Part shown: piece after piece, positions 1 to 8,967 of the stretch | How the letters are laid out: every line of letters begins with the position of its first letter | Position numbering within the stretch: the stretch's first letter is position 1 | NCBI RefSeq assembly: GCF_006569185.2 | Contig: NZ_VIGC02000025.1 | Span: 37,433 to 101,432 of the forward strand | Direction: 5' to 3' | Source: Litorilinea aerophila | Lineage (GTDB): Bacteria > Chloroflexota > Anaerolineae > Caldilineales > Caldilineaceae | DNA: 64,000 nucleotides | Position numbers and translations under genes: made by a program | The notes under the pieces: generated by a model | Told to the model about the DNA's origin: nothing | Seen by the model: the letters and a program-made list of their open reading frames with translations, nothing else | Database searches by the model: none

Positions 1-1
1 C

Positions 2-1570
2 GCCAGTTGGGAGGTCTCCCCGGATGGCAAAGAGTTCACTTTCCATCTTCGTGAAGGGATGCGATGGTCCGATGGCGCTCCTTTGACAGCCGATGACTTT
101 GTCTTTTGGTACGAGCACGTTTTGCTCAATGACGAGTTGACGCCCGTCAAATTTAGCTGGATGCGCCCGGGAGGTCCATTAGGCCGGGTGGAAAAGGTCG
201 ACGACACGACGGTCAAGTTCATCTTCGAACATCCCCACGGTCTCTTCATCACCCAGTTGGGCAACCAGACGCCCTTCGTGCCAGCCCACTACGCACGGCA
301 ATGGCATATCGCCTTCGACCGCGAGGCCGTCGAAAAGGCGGTGGAAGAGGAGCAATTGGACAGTTGGGTGGCGCTTTATCAGAACAAGCTGGATTTCCTG
401 ATCACGGCCGAATGCCCCACTCAGTTCCCCTGGCAGGTGACGATCCCAATTAGCTCGACGGGGTCAACCAACCAGTTGGTAGCCGAGCGTAACCCCTACT
501 ACTGGAAGGTCGATCCCCAGGGACAACAACTGCCCTATATCGACCGCATGGAGTACCCCATCGTAGAGAACGTGGACGTGCTGGTGCTCAAGGCCGTCTC
601 GGGCGAGATCGACATGATGGATCGTCACATTGCCACACCCGGGAACAAGGCCCTGTTTGTCGACAATCAGGAAGCAGGGGGATACGGTTTCTTCACCGTC
701 AAATACGCCTTTGAATCGCCCTGCGTAATTGCGCTGAACCTCAATCACAAGGATCCGGAGTTGAAGCGGATTTTCCAGGAAAAGAACTTCCGGGTCGCCC
801 TATCCCACGCCATCAACCGCCAGGAAATCATTGACGTGATCTACGTGGGTTCCGGTGAACCTCGCCAGCCGGCCCCGCTTGACGAATCCCCCTACTACAA
901 TGAGCGGATGGCCAAGCAGTACACGGAGTACGACCCTGATCTGGCCAATCGCCTGCTGGATGAACTGGGCTTGCAGCGGGGGCCCGACGGCATGCGTCTG
1001 CGCTTTGATGGCCAGCCCCTCTTCATTAACGTGGAGGTGGCCGCTGCCTTTGAGCCGTGGGGCGAGATCATGGAGATGGTGACCAACTACTGGAAAGCGG
1101 TCGGTGTGGATTCAGATGTGAAGGTGATCGATCGTTCCCTGTTCTACGTCCGCAAGGCGGCCTACGACCACGATTGCGGCGTGTGGACCGGTGCCGATGG
1201 GATCGCCGTGGTCATGGATCCGCGTTGGTACATGCCTTTCAGCAACGAGTCCATCTTCGGCATCGCCTGGGCTGATTGGTGGCGGAGTGGCGGTACCCAG
1301 GGTGAGGAGCCCCCAGAGCCCGCGAAAAAGCAGCAGGCCATCTATGATCAGATTCAGGTGACTGTGGATCCAGATGAACGGGATGCCCTGGTGCGACAGA
1401 TGCTGGAGATTGGCGCCGAGCAGTTTTGGGCCATCGGTATCACCAAGTATTACGAGGGCTATGGCATTGTGAAGAACAACTTCAAGAATGTGCCACCGGT
1501 TCTCTGGCAGTGGCACATTTCGTCCTCGCCGGCCCAGACCCATCCGGAGCAGTATTACATCGAGTCATAG
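2..1570 (+). CDS. ABC transporter substrate-binding protein, family 5 (5' truncated by window edge)
   Basis: Extracellular solute-binding protein of the peptide/nickel/opine family (SBP_bac_5), which delivers a ligand to an ABC permease. The reading frame is open from base 2, so the true start lies upstream; the first visible residues (SPDGKEFTFHLREGMRWSDG) are the classic N-terminal family signature. The C-terminal half has the usual long lobe ending in a tryptophan- and tyrosine-rich segment (VLWQWHIS). About 522 residues are visible, close to the mature length of large members. The ligand cannot be told from sequence, and permease and ATPase genes are not in the window. The next gene, nadB, is convergent, with its stop 27 bases away. 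Confidence 0.9.
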   Translation, partial: ASWEVSPDGKEFTFHLREGMRWSDGAPLTADDFVFWYEHVLLNDELTPVKFSWMRPGGPLGRVEKVDDTTVKFIFEHPHGLFITQLGNQTPFVPAHYARQWHIAFDREAVEKAVEEEQLDSWVALYQNKLDFLITAECPTQFPWQVTIPISSTGSTNQLVAERNPYYWKVDPQGQQLPYIDRMEYPIVENVDVLVLKAVSGEIDMMDRHIATPGNKALFVDNQEAGGYGFFTVKYAFESPCVIALNLNHKDPELKRIFQEKNFRVALSHAINRQEIIDVIYVGSGEPRQPAPLDESPYYNERMAKQYTEYDPDLANRLLDELGLQRGPDGMRLRFDGQPLFINVEVAAAFEPWGEIMEMVTNYWKAVGVDSDVKVIDRSLFYVRKAAYDHDCGVWTGADGIAVVMDPRWYMPFSNESIFGIAWADWWRSGGTQGEEPPEPAKKQQAIYDQIQVTVDPDERDALVRQMLEIGAEQFWAIGITKYYEGYGIVKNNFKNVPPVLWQWHISSSPAQTHPEQYYIES

Positions 1571-1596
1571 GGTCATAGGATTGGCCGGCACGCGGG

Positions 1597-3165
1597 CTAT
1601 TCCCGATAGTGGCACCCCATGCTGCGGCGATTTTGCCAGGCCGCGGTGGCCACTACCAGGGCAGCCCGCACCGCGTTGCGCAGGCCGATGAGCGCGTCGT
1701 TGATACGGCTGGTCCGGTAGAACTGCTCGATCTCGATGTCCAGCTGGCGCAGATCCCGCAGGGCCCGGGCCAGCCGGGGCGTGGTGCGCACCAGCCCCAC
1801 GTAGTTCCACATGATGTGCTTGATCGCGCTCATGTCCTGGCTGATCAGCGCCGGATCGGCCGGCTCGGTGCCGTCATCCCGCCAGGGGGGGATGTCCGCC
1901 GGGTCGTGGAGGCGGGATCCGGGTAGCTCGCCCAGAATGTGGCGGGCTGCCCGCTCGCCCCACACCAGCCCCTCCAGCAGGGAGGTGCTGGCCAGCCGGT
2001 TGGCGCCGTGAACGCCGGTGCAGGCCACTTCGCCCACGGCATACAGGTGGCGACAGGTGGTCAACCCCCATTCATCCACCCAGATTCCTCCACAGAAGTA
2101 GTGGGCCGCGGGCACCACCGGCACCAGGTCCCGGGTGATGTCCACCCCGTACTCCAGACAGCGGGCGTGGATGGTCGGGAAATGGGCCAAAATCTCCTCC
2201 CGGGGGATGTAGGAGCGCAAATCTAAGAAGACATTGGGGACGTCGTTCTCCAGCATCTCCCGATGGATGCTGCGGGCCACCACATCCCGCGGGGCCAGAT
2301 CCTTCCACGCCGGGTCGTACTTCTCCATGAACGGCCGACCCTGGCCATCCACCAGGCGCGCGCCGGCCCCCCGCACCGCTTCCGAGATGAGGAAGCGGGC
2401 TGCGTTCTGGCGATAGAAGGCCGTCGGATGGAACTGGACGAACTCCGCATTGATGATGCGCACGCCGGCCCGGTAGGCCATGGCCAGGCCATCGCCCCGC
2501 GCACCGGGTGGATTGGTGGTGCGCAGGAAGATCTGGCCCAGCCCACCGCTGGCCAGCACCGTCTTTTTGGCCAGGATGCGCAGGATGCGGCCCTGTTCCT
2601 GGTTCAGCACATAGGCGCCCACACAGGAGCGGGGCTCGTAGACGGCCAGGCGGTTGAGGCCATGGTGGGAAGGCGTCAGCAGGTCCACTGCCGTGTGGCC
2701 GGTGAGCAAGGTCACGTTGGGGTGGCGATCCACCGCGTGGAGCAGGGCCAGCTCAATGGCCTTGCCTGTGGCGTCGGTGGCGTGGATGATGCGGGGGAGG
2801 CTGTGACCGCCCTCCAGGGCCAGAGAGAGCGCTCCGTCCGCCTCCTGGTCAAATTGAACGCCGACCCGCTCCAGCAGGATGCGGCGCACCGCGCCGGCGC
2901 CCTCTTGGGCCAGGATCTGGACAGCCCGGGGATTGCAGTGGCCGGCCCCGGCCCGCAGGATGTCCTCAGCCAGCAGGTCGGGCGAGTCCTGGAAGCCCTG
3001 GTAGATGATGCCGCCCTGGGCGTAGTAGGTGTTGCTCTCCTCGGGCCGGCGGGCGCGGGTGATGACGGTCACCGGGACGCCGGCATCGGCCAGGGTCAGC
3101 GCGGCGGTGCAGCCGGCGATGCCACAGCCGATGATCAGGACGTCGGTCGTCAGGAAGTCGTTCAT
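1597..3165 (-). CDS. nadB: L-aspartate oxidase
   Basis: Flavoprotein that oxidises L-aspartate to iminoaspartate, the first step of de novo NAD synthesis, feeding NadA. It has an N-terminal dinucleotide-binding loop (GCGIAG, residues 13-18), the SNTYYAQGGI segment, ASGGLGQIF, and the FAD-contacting GANRLASTSLLEG motif near residue 386. About 522 aa, normal for the family. The ATG at 3165 was chosen because AGGTAAAG precedes it and the fold begins at once; an in-frame extension to 3231 has no homology-like content. It is the last gene of nadC-nadA-nadB, 133 bases after nadA. Confidence 0.95.
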   Translation of the reverse strand: MNDFLTTDVLIIGCGIAGCTAALTLADAGVPVTVITRARRPEESNTYYAQGGIIYQGFQDSPDLLAEDILRAGAGHCNPRAVQILAQEGAGAVRRILLERVGVQFDQEADGALSLALEGGHSLPRIIHATDATGKAIELALLHAVDRHPNVTLLTGHTAVDLLTPSHHGLNRLAVYEPRSCVGAYVLNQEQGRILRILAKKTVLASGGLGQIFLRTTNPPGARGDGLAMAYRAGVRIINAEFVQFHPTAFYRQNAARFLISEAVRGAGARLVDGQGRPFMEKYDPAWKDLAPRDVVARSIHREMLENDVPNVFLDLRSYIPREEILAHFPTIHARCLEYGVDITRDLVPVVPAAHYFCGGIWVDEWGLTTCRHLYAVGEVACTGVHGANRLASTSLLEGLVWGERAARHILGELPGSRLHDPADIPPWRDDGTEPADPALISQDMSAIKHIMWNYVGLVRTTPRLARALRDLRQLDIEIEQFYRTSRINDALIGLRNAVRAALVVATAAWQNRRSMGCHYRE

Positions 3166-3298
3166 GGCTTTACCTGGGTTGCGATGGGCTGGCCCCCGGC
3201 ACCCGCTGGCGATGCTCCGTTTTGGATGCACCGCAGGGGATGCCGGGGGCCCGGGGCAAAGGGCTGGACGCCGGTTGCGCCGGTGGGCTTCTCGGGCC

Positions 3299-4348
3299 TC
3301 AGCCGATGGCGATCATCCGTTCCACCGAGCGGGCAGCCCGCACCCGGATCTCCTCCGGGACGTCCACCTCGTACTGGTTGTAGCGCAGGGCGTCCAGGGT
3401 ATCTTCCAGGGTGATCTGGTTCATGTGGGGGCAGCGGACACTGCATAGCCGCAGCATTTCCTTGTGGGGATTGGCGGCGACGATGTTGTCACCCATGGCG
3501 CACTCGGTCAGCAGCAGGTAGCGGGGCGCGTCGGTCTCCTCCACGTAGCGGATCATGGCCGTGGTGCTGCCGGAAAAGTCTGCCGCGGCCACCACCTCTG
3601 GGCTGCACTCAGGATGGGCCAGGATGGTCACATCGGGGAACTGGGCGCGTACGGCCTGGATGTCCTCCACGGTGAACTTCTCGTGCACTTCGCAGCGGCC
3701 GTGCCAGCCGATGAAGTCGTAGTGGCCGTTCAGCTCTTCCAGCTCGATGTTGGAGCGGGTGGGGATGATGATCCGCTTCCCCGTCTCCCGGGCTACGTTG
3801 CGGGCCAGGTACTCGTCGGGGATGAAGATCACCGTGTCTGCGTCCAGGGATTCCACCACCTTGACCGCGTTGCTAGAGGTGCAGCAGACGTCGCACTCGG
3901 CCTTGACTTCGGCGTAGGTGTTGACGTAGGTGACCACCGGCACGCCGGGGAAGCGGGCCTTCAGGTTGCGCACATCTTCAGCGGTGATGCTGGCTGCCAG
4001 GGAGCAGCCGGCGTGGTCTGAGGGGATGAGCACTGTCTTTTCCGGGTTGAGGATTTTGGCCGTCTCGGCCATGAATTCTACGCCACAGAAGACAATGATG
4101 TCTTTGTCGGTCTGGGCGGCCTGGCGGCTCAGGGCCAGGGAATCGCCCACAAAGTCCGGGATGGAGTGGAACAGGGCCGGCTCCATGTAGTTATGGCCCA
4201 GGATGACCGCGTTCTTCTCCTCCTTCAGCCGGTTGATTGCGTAGGCAATCTCGGCCTTGATACGCAACTCCACGTCGGGCACCACGTCCTGCAGCAGCGC
4301 CTTCATCTTCTCGTACATTTCTCGTTCATTGGCCGCTTGAATCGCCAT
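3299..4348 (-). CDS. nadA: Quinolinate synthase
   Basis: [4Fe-4S] enzyme that condenses iminoaspartate with dihydroxyacetone phosphate to give quinolinate. 349 aa. The likely cluster ligands are all present: C88 (FCGVEF), C156 (CCTSSNA) and C306 (CSVRCPHMN). The substrate-site motifs GHNYMEP, DHAGCSLA and HPECSPEV are also seen. It starts MAIQAANE at 4348, preceded by GGAGAG on the minus strand. It sits between nadC and nadB in the same orientation, so product and substrate enzymes are encoded side by side. Confidence 0.97.
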   Translation of the reverse strand: MAIQAANEREMYEKMKALLQDVVPDVELRIKAEIAYAINRLKEEKNAVILGHNYMEPALFHSIPDFVGDSLALSRQAAQTDKDIIVFCGVEFMAETAKILNPEKTVLIPSDHAGCSLAASITAEDVRNLKARFPGVPVVTYVNTYAEVKAECDVCCTSSNAVKVVESLDADTVIFIPDEYLARNVARETGKRIIIPTRSNIELEELNGHYDFIGWHGRCEVHEKFTVEDIQAVRAQFPDVTILAHPECSPEVVAAADFSGSTTAMIRYVEETDAPRYLLLTECAMGDNIVAANPHKEMLRLCSVRCPHMNQITLEDTLDALRYNQYEVDVPEEIRVRAARSVERMIAIG

Positions 4349-4370
4349 GGTTCTCTCCTCTTTCTGAGTG

Positions 4371-4425
4371 GTGGCGCCTAAGCTGTGGCGCCTAAGTTAT
4401 GGGGCGTGGCACGGGTTACGCCCCA
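4371..4425. repeat. 14-bp direct repeat plus hairpin between nadC and nadA
   Basis: GTGGCGCCTAAG occurs at 4371-4382 and again at 4385-4396 (period 14). It is followed by an 8-bp perfect inverted repeat, TGGGGCGT (4400-4407) and ACGCCCCA (4418-4425). The element lies in the 111-base gap and would form a hairpin in the nadC-nadA transcript. A role in mRNA processing is only an inference. Confidence 0.5.
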
Positions 4426-4459
4426 CGCATTACACTCGATAGCGCCCTATTGGCTACCC

Positions 4460-5317
4460 CTACAACAGAAAACTGATGTCCAGTGCCTCCACCGAGTGGG
4501 TCAACTTGCCAACGGAGATATAGTCGACGCCGGTGGCTGCCACGGCCGCCACCGTCTCCAGCGAAACGTTGCCTGAGGCTTCCAGGGGCACGGCACCGTT
4601 GACCAGGGCCACGGCTGCCCGCATCTCCTCCAGGGTCATGTTGTCCAGCATGATCTGATCCACCTCCAGGGCCAGGGCCTCCCGCAGCTCGTCCAGATTC
4701 TTGACCTCCACTTCGATGGGGCGCTGCCGCGGATCGCCAGCCCGCACCTTTTCCACTGCGGCCCGGATGCCACCCGCTGCCAGGATGTGGTTCTCTTTGA
4801 TCAGGACCATGTCGTAGAGGCCGATGCGATGGTTTTTGCCGCCCCCCAGGGCCACGGCCCACTTATCCAGCAGGCGCAGACCCGGCGCAGTCTTCCGGGT
4901 GTCCAGGATCTGGGCTCGGGTGCCCTGCACCGCGGCCACGTAGCGCCGGGTCAGGGTGGCGATGCCCGACATGCGCTGGAGGAAGTTCAGGGCCACCCGC
5001 TCGCCGCTCAACAGGGCCCGGCCGGGGCCATGGACGGTGGCAATGACGGTGCCGGGCTCCACCCCGGCGCCGTCCTCCACCCGAGCGTCAAAGCGGATGC
5101 CGGGGTCCAGGGTCTGGAAGGTGCGCCGGGCCACTTCCAGGCCAGCGATTACGCCGGCCGCCTTGGCGATGAACCGGCCTTCATACACCGTGTCCGCCGG
5201 GACGGTGCAATCGGTGGTCACGTCGCCGTCGCCGATGTCTTCCTCCAGGGCCCGGCGGATGATGGCCTGCAGGGTTTCCTCCATGGCGGGGCCGTATGCT
5301 TCTTTCCAGTCGATCAT
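4460..5317 (-). CDS. nadC: Nicotinate-nucleotide pyrophosphorylase (carboxylating)
   Basis: Quinolinate phosphoribosyltransferase: quinolinate plus PRPP gives nicotinate mononucleotide, CO2 and PPi. About 285 aa. Signature segments are EEDIGDGDVTTDCTVP near the N-terminus, LNFLQRMSGIAT, DTRKTAPGLR, GGGKNHRIGLYD and, near the C-terminus, VEVKNLDE with ALEVDQIMLDN. The ATG at 5317 (MIDWKEA) is the natural start; the frame stays open to 5524, but that extension runs through a dispersed repeat and is not protein-like. No strong Shine-Dalgarno precedes 5317. It is the first gene of the nadC-nadA-nadB unit. Confidence 0.95.
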   Translation of the reverse strand: MIDWKEAYGPAMEETLQAIIRRALEEDIGDGDVTTDCTVPADTVYEGRFIAKAAGVIAGLEVARRTFQTLDPGIRFDARVEDGAGVEPGTVIATVHGPGRALLSGERVALNFLQRMSGIATLTRRYVAAVQGTRAQILDTRKTAPGLRLLDKWAVALGGGKNHRIGLYDMVLIKENHILAAGGIRAAVEKVRAGDPRQRPIEVEVKNLDELREALALEVDQIMLDNMTLEEMRAAVALVNGAVPLEASGNVSLETVAAVAATGVDYISVGKLTHSVEALDISFLL

Positions 5318-5366
5318 GGGGTCTGCTTTCTGCTGCGCTTGCGGGGCCAGGAGTTCCTGCCCACGA

Positions 5367-5446
5367 GTAAATCCCGGCAGAAATTCGCCGATTGTATCCA
5401 CCAGAGGTCGTGCGCCCAGAGGGCACCCGGAATTTCTGCTGGTGAA
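5367..5446 (-). repeat. Dispersed palindrome-ended repeat, family 1, copy A
   Basis: On the minus strand it reads ...CAGAAATTCCGGGTG, CCTCTGG, GCGCACGACCTCTGGTGG, then TCGGCGAATTTCTGCCGGG and ATTTAC. The ends are roughly inverted copies of one another (GGCAGAAATTC and GAATTTCTGC). The same sequence order recurs at 63837-63921 and in part at 5712-5760. Copy A lies in the nadC leader, 50 bases upstream of the start codon. Confidence 0.75.
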
Positions 5447-5571
5447 AACGTCACAGGCCCGCCGGATTCGCCCGGTGGCCCTTTTTCCCCCTCCTGTTTG
5501 GCCCTTGGCAACACCTGGGGGCAACCTGGGAGCACAATGGGGCGCAGTCAGGGCACTTTCACAGGGGGGGT

Positions 5572-5590
5572 TAATGTATTTTTGACACTA
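5572..5590 (-). promoter_or_regulatory. Possible operator upstream of nadC
   Basis: Imperfect inverted repeat TAATGT, 7 bases, ACACTA, lying in an AT-rich island of an otherwise GC-rich gap (5318-5790) upstream of nadC. On the minus strand it follows a TTGGAC sequence that could serve as a -35. The placement fits an NAD-metabolism repressor site, but no regulator is identified here. Confidence 0.3.
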
Positions 5591-5686
5591 GTCCAATATT
5601 CTAGCACCGTTGGGGAGGCCGTCCAATTTGGCGAACCTGTGGGGAACAATTTGGGGAGGGGCGCCGACCCGGGCACACAAAAGAGG

Positions 5687-5711
5687 CGCCGGGGGAACAA
5701 TTCCCCCGGCG
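5687..5711 (-). terminator. Rho-independent terminator after pncB
   Basis: Perfect 10-bp stem GCCGGGGGAA / TTCCCCCGGC (5688-5697 and 5701-5710) with a 3-base loop. On the minus strand it is followed by GCCTCTTTTGTG, a short T-rich tail. It stands 80 bases after the pncB stop codon. Confidence 0.55.
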
Positions 5712-5760
5712 GCACGACCTCTGGTGGAAACGAGTGGCGAATTTCTGCCGTGGTATTTAC
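5712..5760 (+). repeat. Dispersed palindrome-ended repeat, family 1, copy B (partial)
   Basis: Reads GCACGACCTCTGGTGGAAAC, then GGCGAATTTCTGCCGTGG and TATTTAC. This is the right half of the family 1 repeat, in the orientation opposite to copy A. The left half is replaced by the pncB terminator hairpin. Confidence 0.7.
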
Positions 5761-5790
5761 GCCAGATTGTACTAGACGTTGATGGGGTCA

Positions 5791-7350
5791 TCAACCCGTT
5801 TCGTTTTCTCGGCGGGCTTCTTCGATGAGCCGTTGTTTTAGCTCCCACAGCTCCTGGGTGAGGGAGACGTGGTAGACGTGGGGGTTGACCAGGCGGCGCA
5901 CGCCGTCATCCAGCCGTTCCACGTCAGCCTGGCGCTGGCGGCGAAGCTCCTCCAGGGGAGGCAGTTCATAGACCTGCTTTCCCCGGTCCAGGATGGTCAC
6001 CAGCAGGGGTTCCATGGCACTAATCTCCTGGCGCCGCAGGGTACGCCATTTGGTGTGGTCCATGGGATGGCGCAGGAGCAACACGTCGGCCTGGCGGGGG
6101 TCTTCATGCTCTAGGCTGAGGAGATCTGCCGTGGCCTTACCCCGCCGGTCGTAGATGCGCCAGATGCGCTTCAGCCCCGGGTTGGGTGTCTTGGCCGGCG
6201 ACTCGGAAATCTTGATGGCGGAATTCCAGCTATCTCCTTCCCGGACGGCCACCAGCTTGTAGACGCCGCCCAGGGCCGGTTCGCCCCAGGAGGTGATCAG
6301 CCGGGTGCCCACGCCGAAGACCAGCCGGCCGATGAGCTGGTCCGGGTCGACGCCATAGCGGGGCGCCTCGGCAGCGATCTGGGTGAGAATCTGCCAGATC
6401 ACCAGCTCGTCCAGGTCGCTGGAGAGGACGATGGAGGTGTCCGGGAAGCCCGCGTCGTTGAGCATCTTGGCTGCCTGGATGCTCAGGTACGCCAGGTCTC
6501 CCGAGTCCAGGCGGATGCCCACGGGCTTGTGGCCCTTGCGCCGAAGTTCCTCGAACACCTGGATGGCGTGGGGAACGCCGCTCTGCAGGGTGTCCACCGT
6601 ATCCACCAGCAGCAGACAGTCGTCCGGGTAGATCTCCGCGTAGGCCCGAAACGCGGCCAGCTCGCCCAGCCCCTTGGACATGAAGAGCTGGACCATGCTG
6701 TGGGCGTGGGTGCCCTTGGGCGGCAACCCCAGGGCGTAGGAGACCCCCACGTTGGAGGTGAAGACCGCGCCGCCGATCAGGGCAGCCCGGGCGCCGGCGT
6801 TGGCGCCCCGCTCCTGGGCCCGGCGCAGGCCGAATTCCAGCACCGGGCGGCCCCGGCCTGCCTCCACCATGCGGGAAGCCTTGGTGGCCACCAGGATGGG
6901 ATAGTTCAGGTGGTTCAGGAGGGGCGTCTCCAGGATCTGGGCCATGGCCAGGGGGCCCCGCACCACGGTCAGGGGCTCGTTGGGGTGGATGACCCGGCCT
7001 TCGGGGATGGCCTCCAGGGTGATGTGGCCGAAGTGGCCTTCCCGGCCCAGCCACTCCAGAAAGTCGTCAGCGAAGAGGGGCTGTCCAGCGCTGTTGCGTT
7101 GTGCCCGCAGGAACTCAATCTCCTCCTGGCCAAAGCGGGCCTCTTTCATCCAGTCCAGGAGCCAGGCCAGGCCCGCGTTGATGCAGTAGCCCGCCTGGTG
7201 GCTGTCATAGTCGGGATACCGGCGGAAAAAATGGTCAAACTGGACCTCGGCCTCGTGCATCCCCATGCGGAAGTAGAGCTGGGCCATGGTCAACTGGTAC
7301 ATGTCCGTCAGCAGGATGCCTTCGGCGAGGCGTGGGTCAGGGCGTTTCAT
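5791..7350 (-). CDS. pncB: Nicotinate phosphoribosyltransferase
   Basis: Salvages nicotinate to nicotinate mononucleotide with PRPP and ATP, joining the pathway at the NadC product. 519 aa. Family features are [16 protein letters not shown] at the N-terminus (residues ~14-29), [27 protein letters not shown] with the conserved histidine region, and [13 protein letters not shown]. The start at 7350 is preceded by AAGAGGAGAG on the minus strand. It is separated from nadC by 473 bases with its own terminator, so it is probably a separate transcript beside the de novo genes. Confidence 0.95.
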   Translation of the reverse strand: MKRPDPRLAEGILLTDMYQLTMAQLYFRMGMHEAEVQFDHFFRRYPDYDSHQAGYCINAGLAWLLDWMKEARFGQEEIEFLRAQRNSAGQPLFADDFLEWLGREGHFGHITLEAIPEGRVIHPNEPLTVVRGPLAMAQILETPLLNHLNYPILVATKASRMVEAGRGRPVLEFGLRRAQERGANAGARAALIGGAVFTSNVGVSYALGLPPKGTHAHSMVQLFMSKGLGELAAFRAYAEIYPDDCLLLVDTVDTLQSGVPHAIQVFEELRRKGHKPVGIRLDSGDLAYLSIQAAKMLNDAGFPDTSIVLSSDLDELVIWQILTQIAAEAPRYGVDPDQLIGRLVFGVGTRLITSWGEPALGGVYKLVAVREGDSWNSAIKISESPAKTPNPGLKRIWRIYDRRGKATADLLSLEHEDPRQADVLLLRHPMDHTKWRTLRRQEISAMEPLLVTILDRGKQVYELPPLEELRRQRQADVERLDDGVRRLVNPHVYHVSLTQELWELKQRLIEEARRENETG

Positions 7351-7479
7351 GGGTTACTCTCCTCTTGGCCGCGTGGCTGGTCATCTGTGATCCCTATAAT
7401 GCTAAACCCGGCAGCGGTCTATCGTCTAATCTGGCCGGGTGCGCGCCACATTTGGGGGCCCATCGTCGTAGGGCATCGT

Positions 7480-7775
7480 CGTAGGGCGGGCTGGAAGCCC
7501 GCCGAACGTGGCGGGTTGAGCACCCGCCCACAAAATGGGGGCGGGTGCCCGGCATCCGTCCGGGGCTGGCGGAATCGGGCGGGCACGGGGGCCCGCCGGA
7601 CTGGCACTGCCGACGTCACCAGGCCACCCGGGAATCGGGCGGGCACGGGGGCCCGCCCCTACGAAGGAACGTCACCCCTTCGTAGGCGCAGCTTGTAGCT
7701 GCGCATCGTCGCCATCCCTTCATCCGTCCGGGCCTGGTGAAACCGTGCGGCCAGAGGCCGCACCTACGGTGCACC
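7480..7775. repeat. Cluster of palindromic repeat units upstream of the zinc-ribbon gene
   Basis: The 553-base gap 7351-7903 contains no convincing gene. It holds a series of hairpins: GGCGGGCT/AGCCCGCC near 7486, GCACCCGCC/GGCGGGTGC near 7520, a 27-bp unit GGAATCGGGCGGGC... repeated at 7571-7597 and 7631-7657 (period 60), and at 7681-7769 one copy of family 2, CGTAGGCGCAGC...CCGCACCTACGG, shared with 30136-30349. Confidence 0.75.
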
Positions 7776-7824
7776 GGCGCCTCTTCGCCACGGGTTCATG
7801 GTGGGGATTTGGGGGATGTGGCGG

Positions 7825-7830
7825 TATAAT
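7825..7830 (+). promoter_or_regulatory. Predicted -10 element for the zinc-ribbon/metalloenzyme pair
   Basis: TATAAT, 74 bases before the ATG at 7904. No good -35 is visible at 17-base spacing, so the call rests on the -10 alone. Confidence 0.35.
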
Positions 7831-7903
7831 GGGAGCTGTCGATTTGGGATGACGCTGGGGTGGGGCCCAGCGGAATCCGTCAATGGGTCCAAGGAGAGTT
7901 CCC

Positions 7904-8038
7904 ATGGCCAAGGAAAATCCGACCTGTCCCGTCTGTGAAAGCCCACTGACCACCGACGCCCTTCGCGCGGGCAAGTGTCAATGTTGTGGCAGCCAGCTAC
8001 CCAAAGAAATGGTCGAGCAGGCTGGAAAATCGTCTTGA
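7904..8038 (+). CDS. Small zinc-ribbon protein (44 aa)
   Basis: Short gene with an excellent ribosome site (AAGGAGAG, 7-base spacing). It encodes MAKENPTCPVCESPL... followed by GKCQCCGSQLPK. Two CxxC knuckles (CPVC at residues 8-11 and CQCC at 25-28) predict one structural zinc. Its TGA (8036-8038) overlaps the TTG start of the next gene (8035), so the two are probably translationally coupled. The function is unknown; possibilities are a metal-handling partner of the downstream metalloenzyme or a nucleic acid-binding ribbon. Confidence 0.75.
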   Translation: MAKENPTCPVCESPLTTDALRAGKCQCCGSQLPKEMVEQAGKSS

Positions 8039-8967
8039 AGCGGGTTATCTTTCTCTTTCTGGACGGCGTGGGCCTGGGGGAGGATGATCCCGCGATCAAC
8101 CCCCTGGCCGCCGGCACCTACCCCCATCTGGCCGAGCTGTTGGAGGGCCGCCCTCTGACCGCCTCTACCGGCCGTTTCTCTGCCCGTCAGGCCGAGCTGA
8201 TTCCGGTCGATGCCCGGCTGGGCGTGCCGGGCCGTCCCCAAAGCGCGACCGGCCAGGCGGCCATCCTCACCGGGATCAATGCGCCTGGCCGGCTGGGGGA
8301 GCATTTTGGCCCTCGACCGGATGCCCGGGTGCGGGCCATCCTGGATGCGGGAAGCATTTTCCGCCGTCTGCGTCAGGCGGGGCTGGCCGCCTTCTTCTGC
8401 AATGCCTATCCCCACGGCTACTTCGAGGCGGTCAACCGGGGCAAGCGGCTGCTGAGCGCGGTGCCCTATGCCGCCACAGTGGGCGGGCTCTCCCTCCAGA
8501 ATCACGGCGATCTGGTGGCGGGCCGGGCGCTGGCTGCCGATTTCACCAACCAGGGTTGGCGGGAGCACCTGGGCTACACCGATGTCCCGGTCTTTACCCC
8601 TGGGGAGGCAGGCCGCCACCTCTGGCAGATCGCCCAGCCCTATCACTTTGTCTTCTTTGAACACTGGCAGACGGATCTGCTGGGCCACCGTCGGCACCTG
8701 GAGGAGGCGGTGGCCGATCTGGCGCTGTTTGACGCGTTCCTGGGTGGGTTGATGGAGGCGGCCGACCTGGCCCAGACCCTGATCATCGTGGCCAGCGATC
8801 ATGGCAATGTGGAGGATTGCAGCCACAGGAACCATACCCGCAACCCCGCCTTGACCCTGCTCCTGGGCGCGTCCCGGGAGCGTTACGCGGCTGCCCTGCA
8901 GGATCTGACCGACTTCGTGGCCGTCATCGAGGATTTCCTGGGCGTGCGTCAGTCCGCGGCCCGGTAG
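8035..8967 (+). CDS. Phosphoglycerate mutase / phosphopentomutase-like metalloenzyme
   Basis: Alkaline phosphatase superfamily protein, about 310 aa, resembling the metalloenzyme domain of cofactor-independent phosphoglycerate mutase. Metal-site motifs: FLDGVG near the N-terminus, a possible catalytic Ser/Thr in SATGQAAILTG, the TDLLGH motif, then ASDHGNVED and HTRNP, which bring in the second metal. It is much shorter than true iPGM (about 510 aa), so the substrate is uncertain. The TTG at 8035 (MKRVIFLFLDG) is preferred because it overlaps the upstream stop in a TTGA junction; an ATG at 7975 would put an unrelated peptide in front. The 3' end overlaps the convergent kinase gene by 19 bases. 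Confidence 0.8.
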   Translation: MKRVIFLFLDGVGLGEDDPAINPLAAGTYPHLAELLEGRPLTASTGRFSARQAELIPVDARLGVPGRPQSATGQAAILTGINAPGRLGEHFGPRPDARVRAILDAGSIFRRLRQAGLAAFFCNAYPHGYFEAVNRGKRLLSAVPYAATVGGLSLQNHGDLVAGRALAADFTNQGWREHLGYTDVPVFTPGEAGRHLWQIAQPYHFVFFEHWQTDLLGHRRHLEEAVADLALFDAFLGGLMEAADLAQTLIIVASDHGNVEDCSHRNHTRNPALTLLLGASRERYAAALQDLTDFVAVIEDFLGVRQSAAR

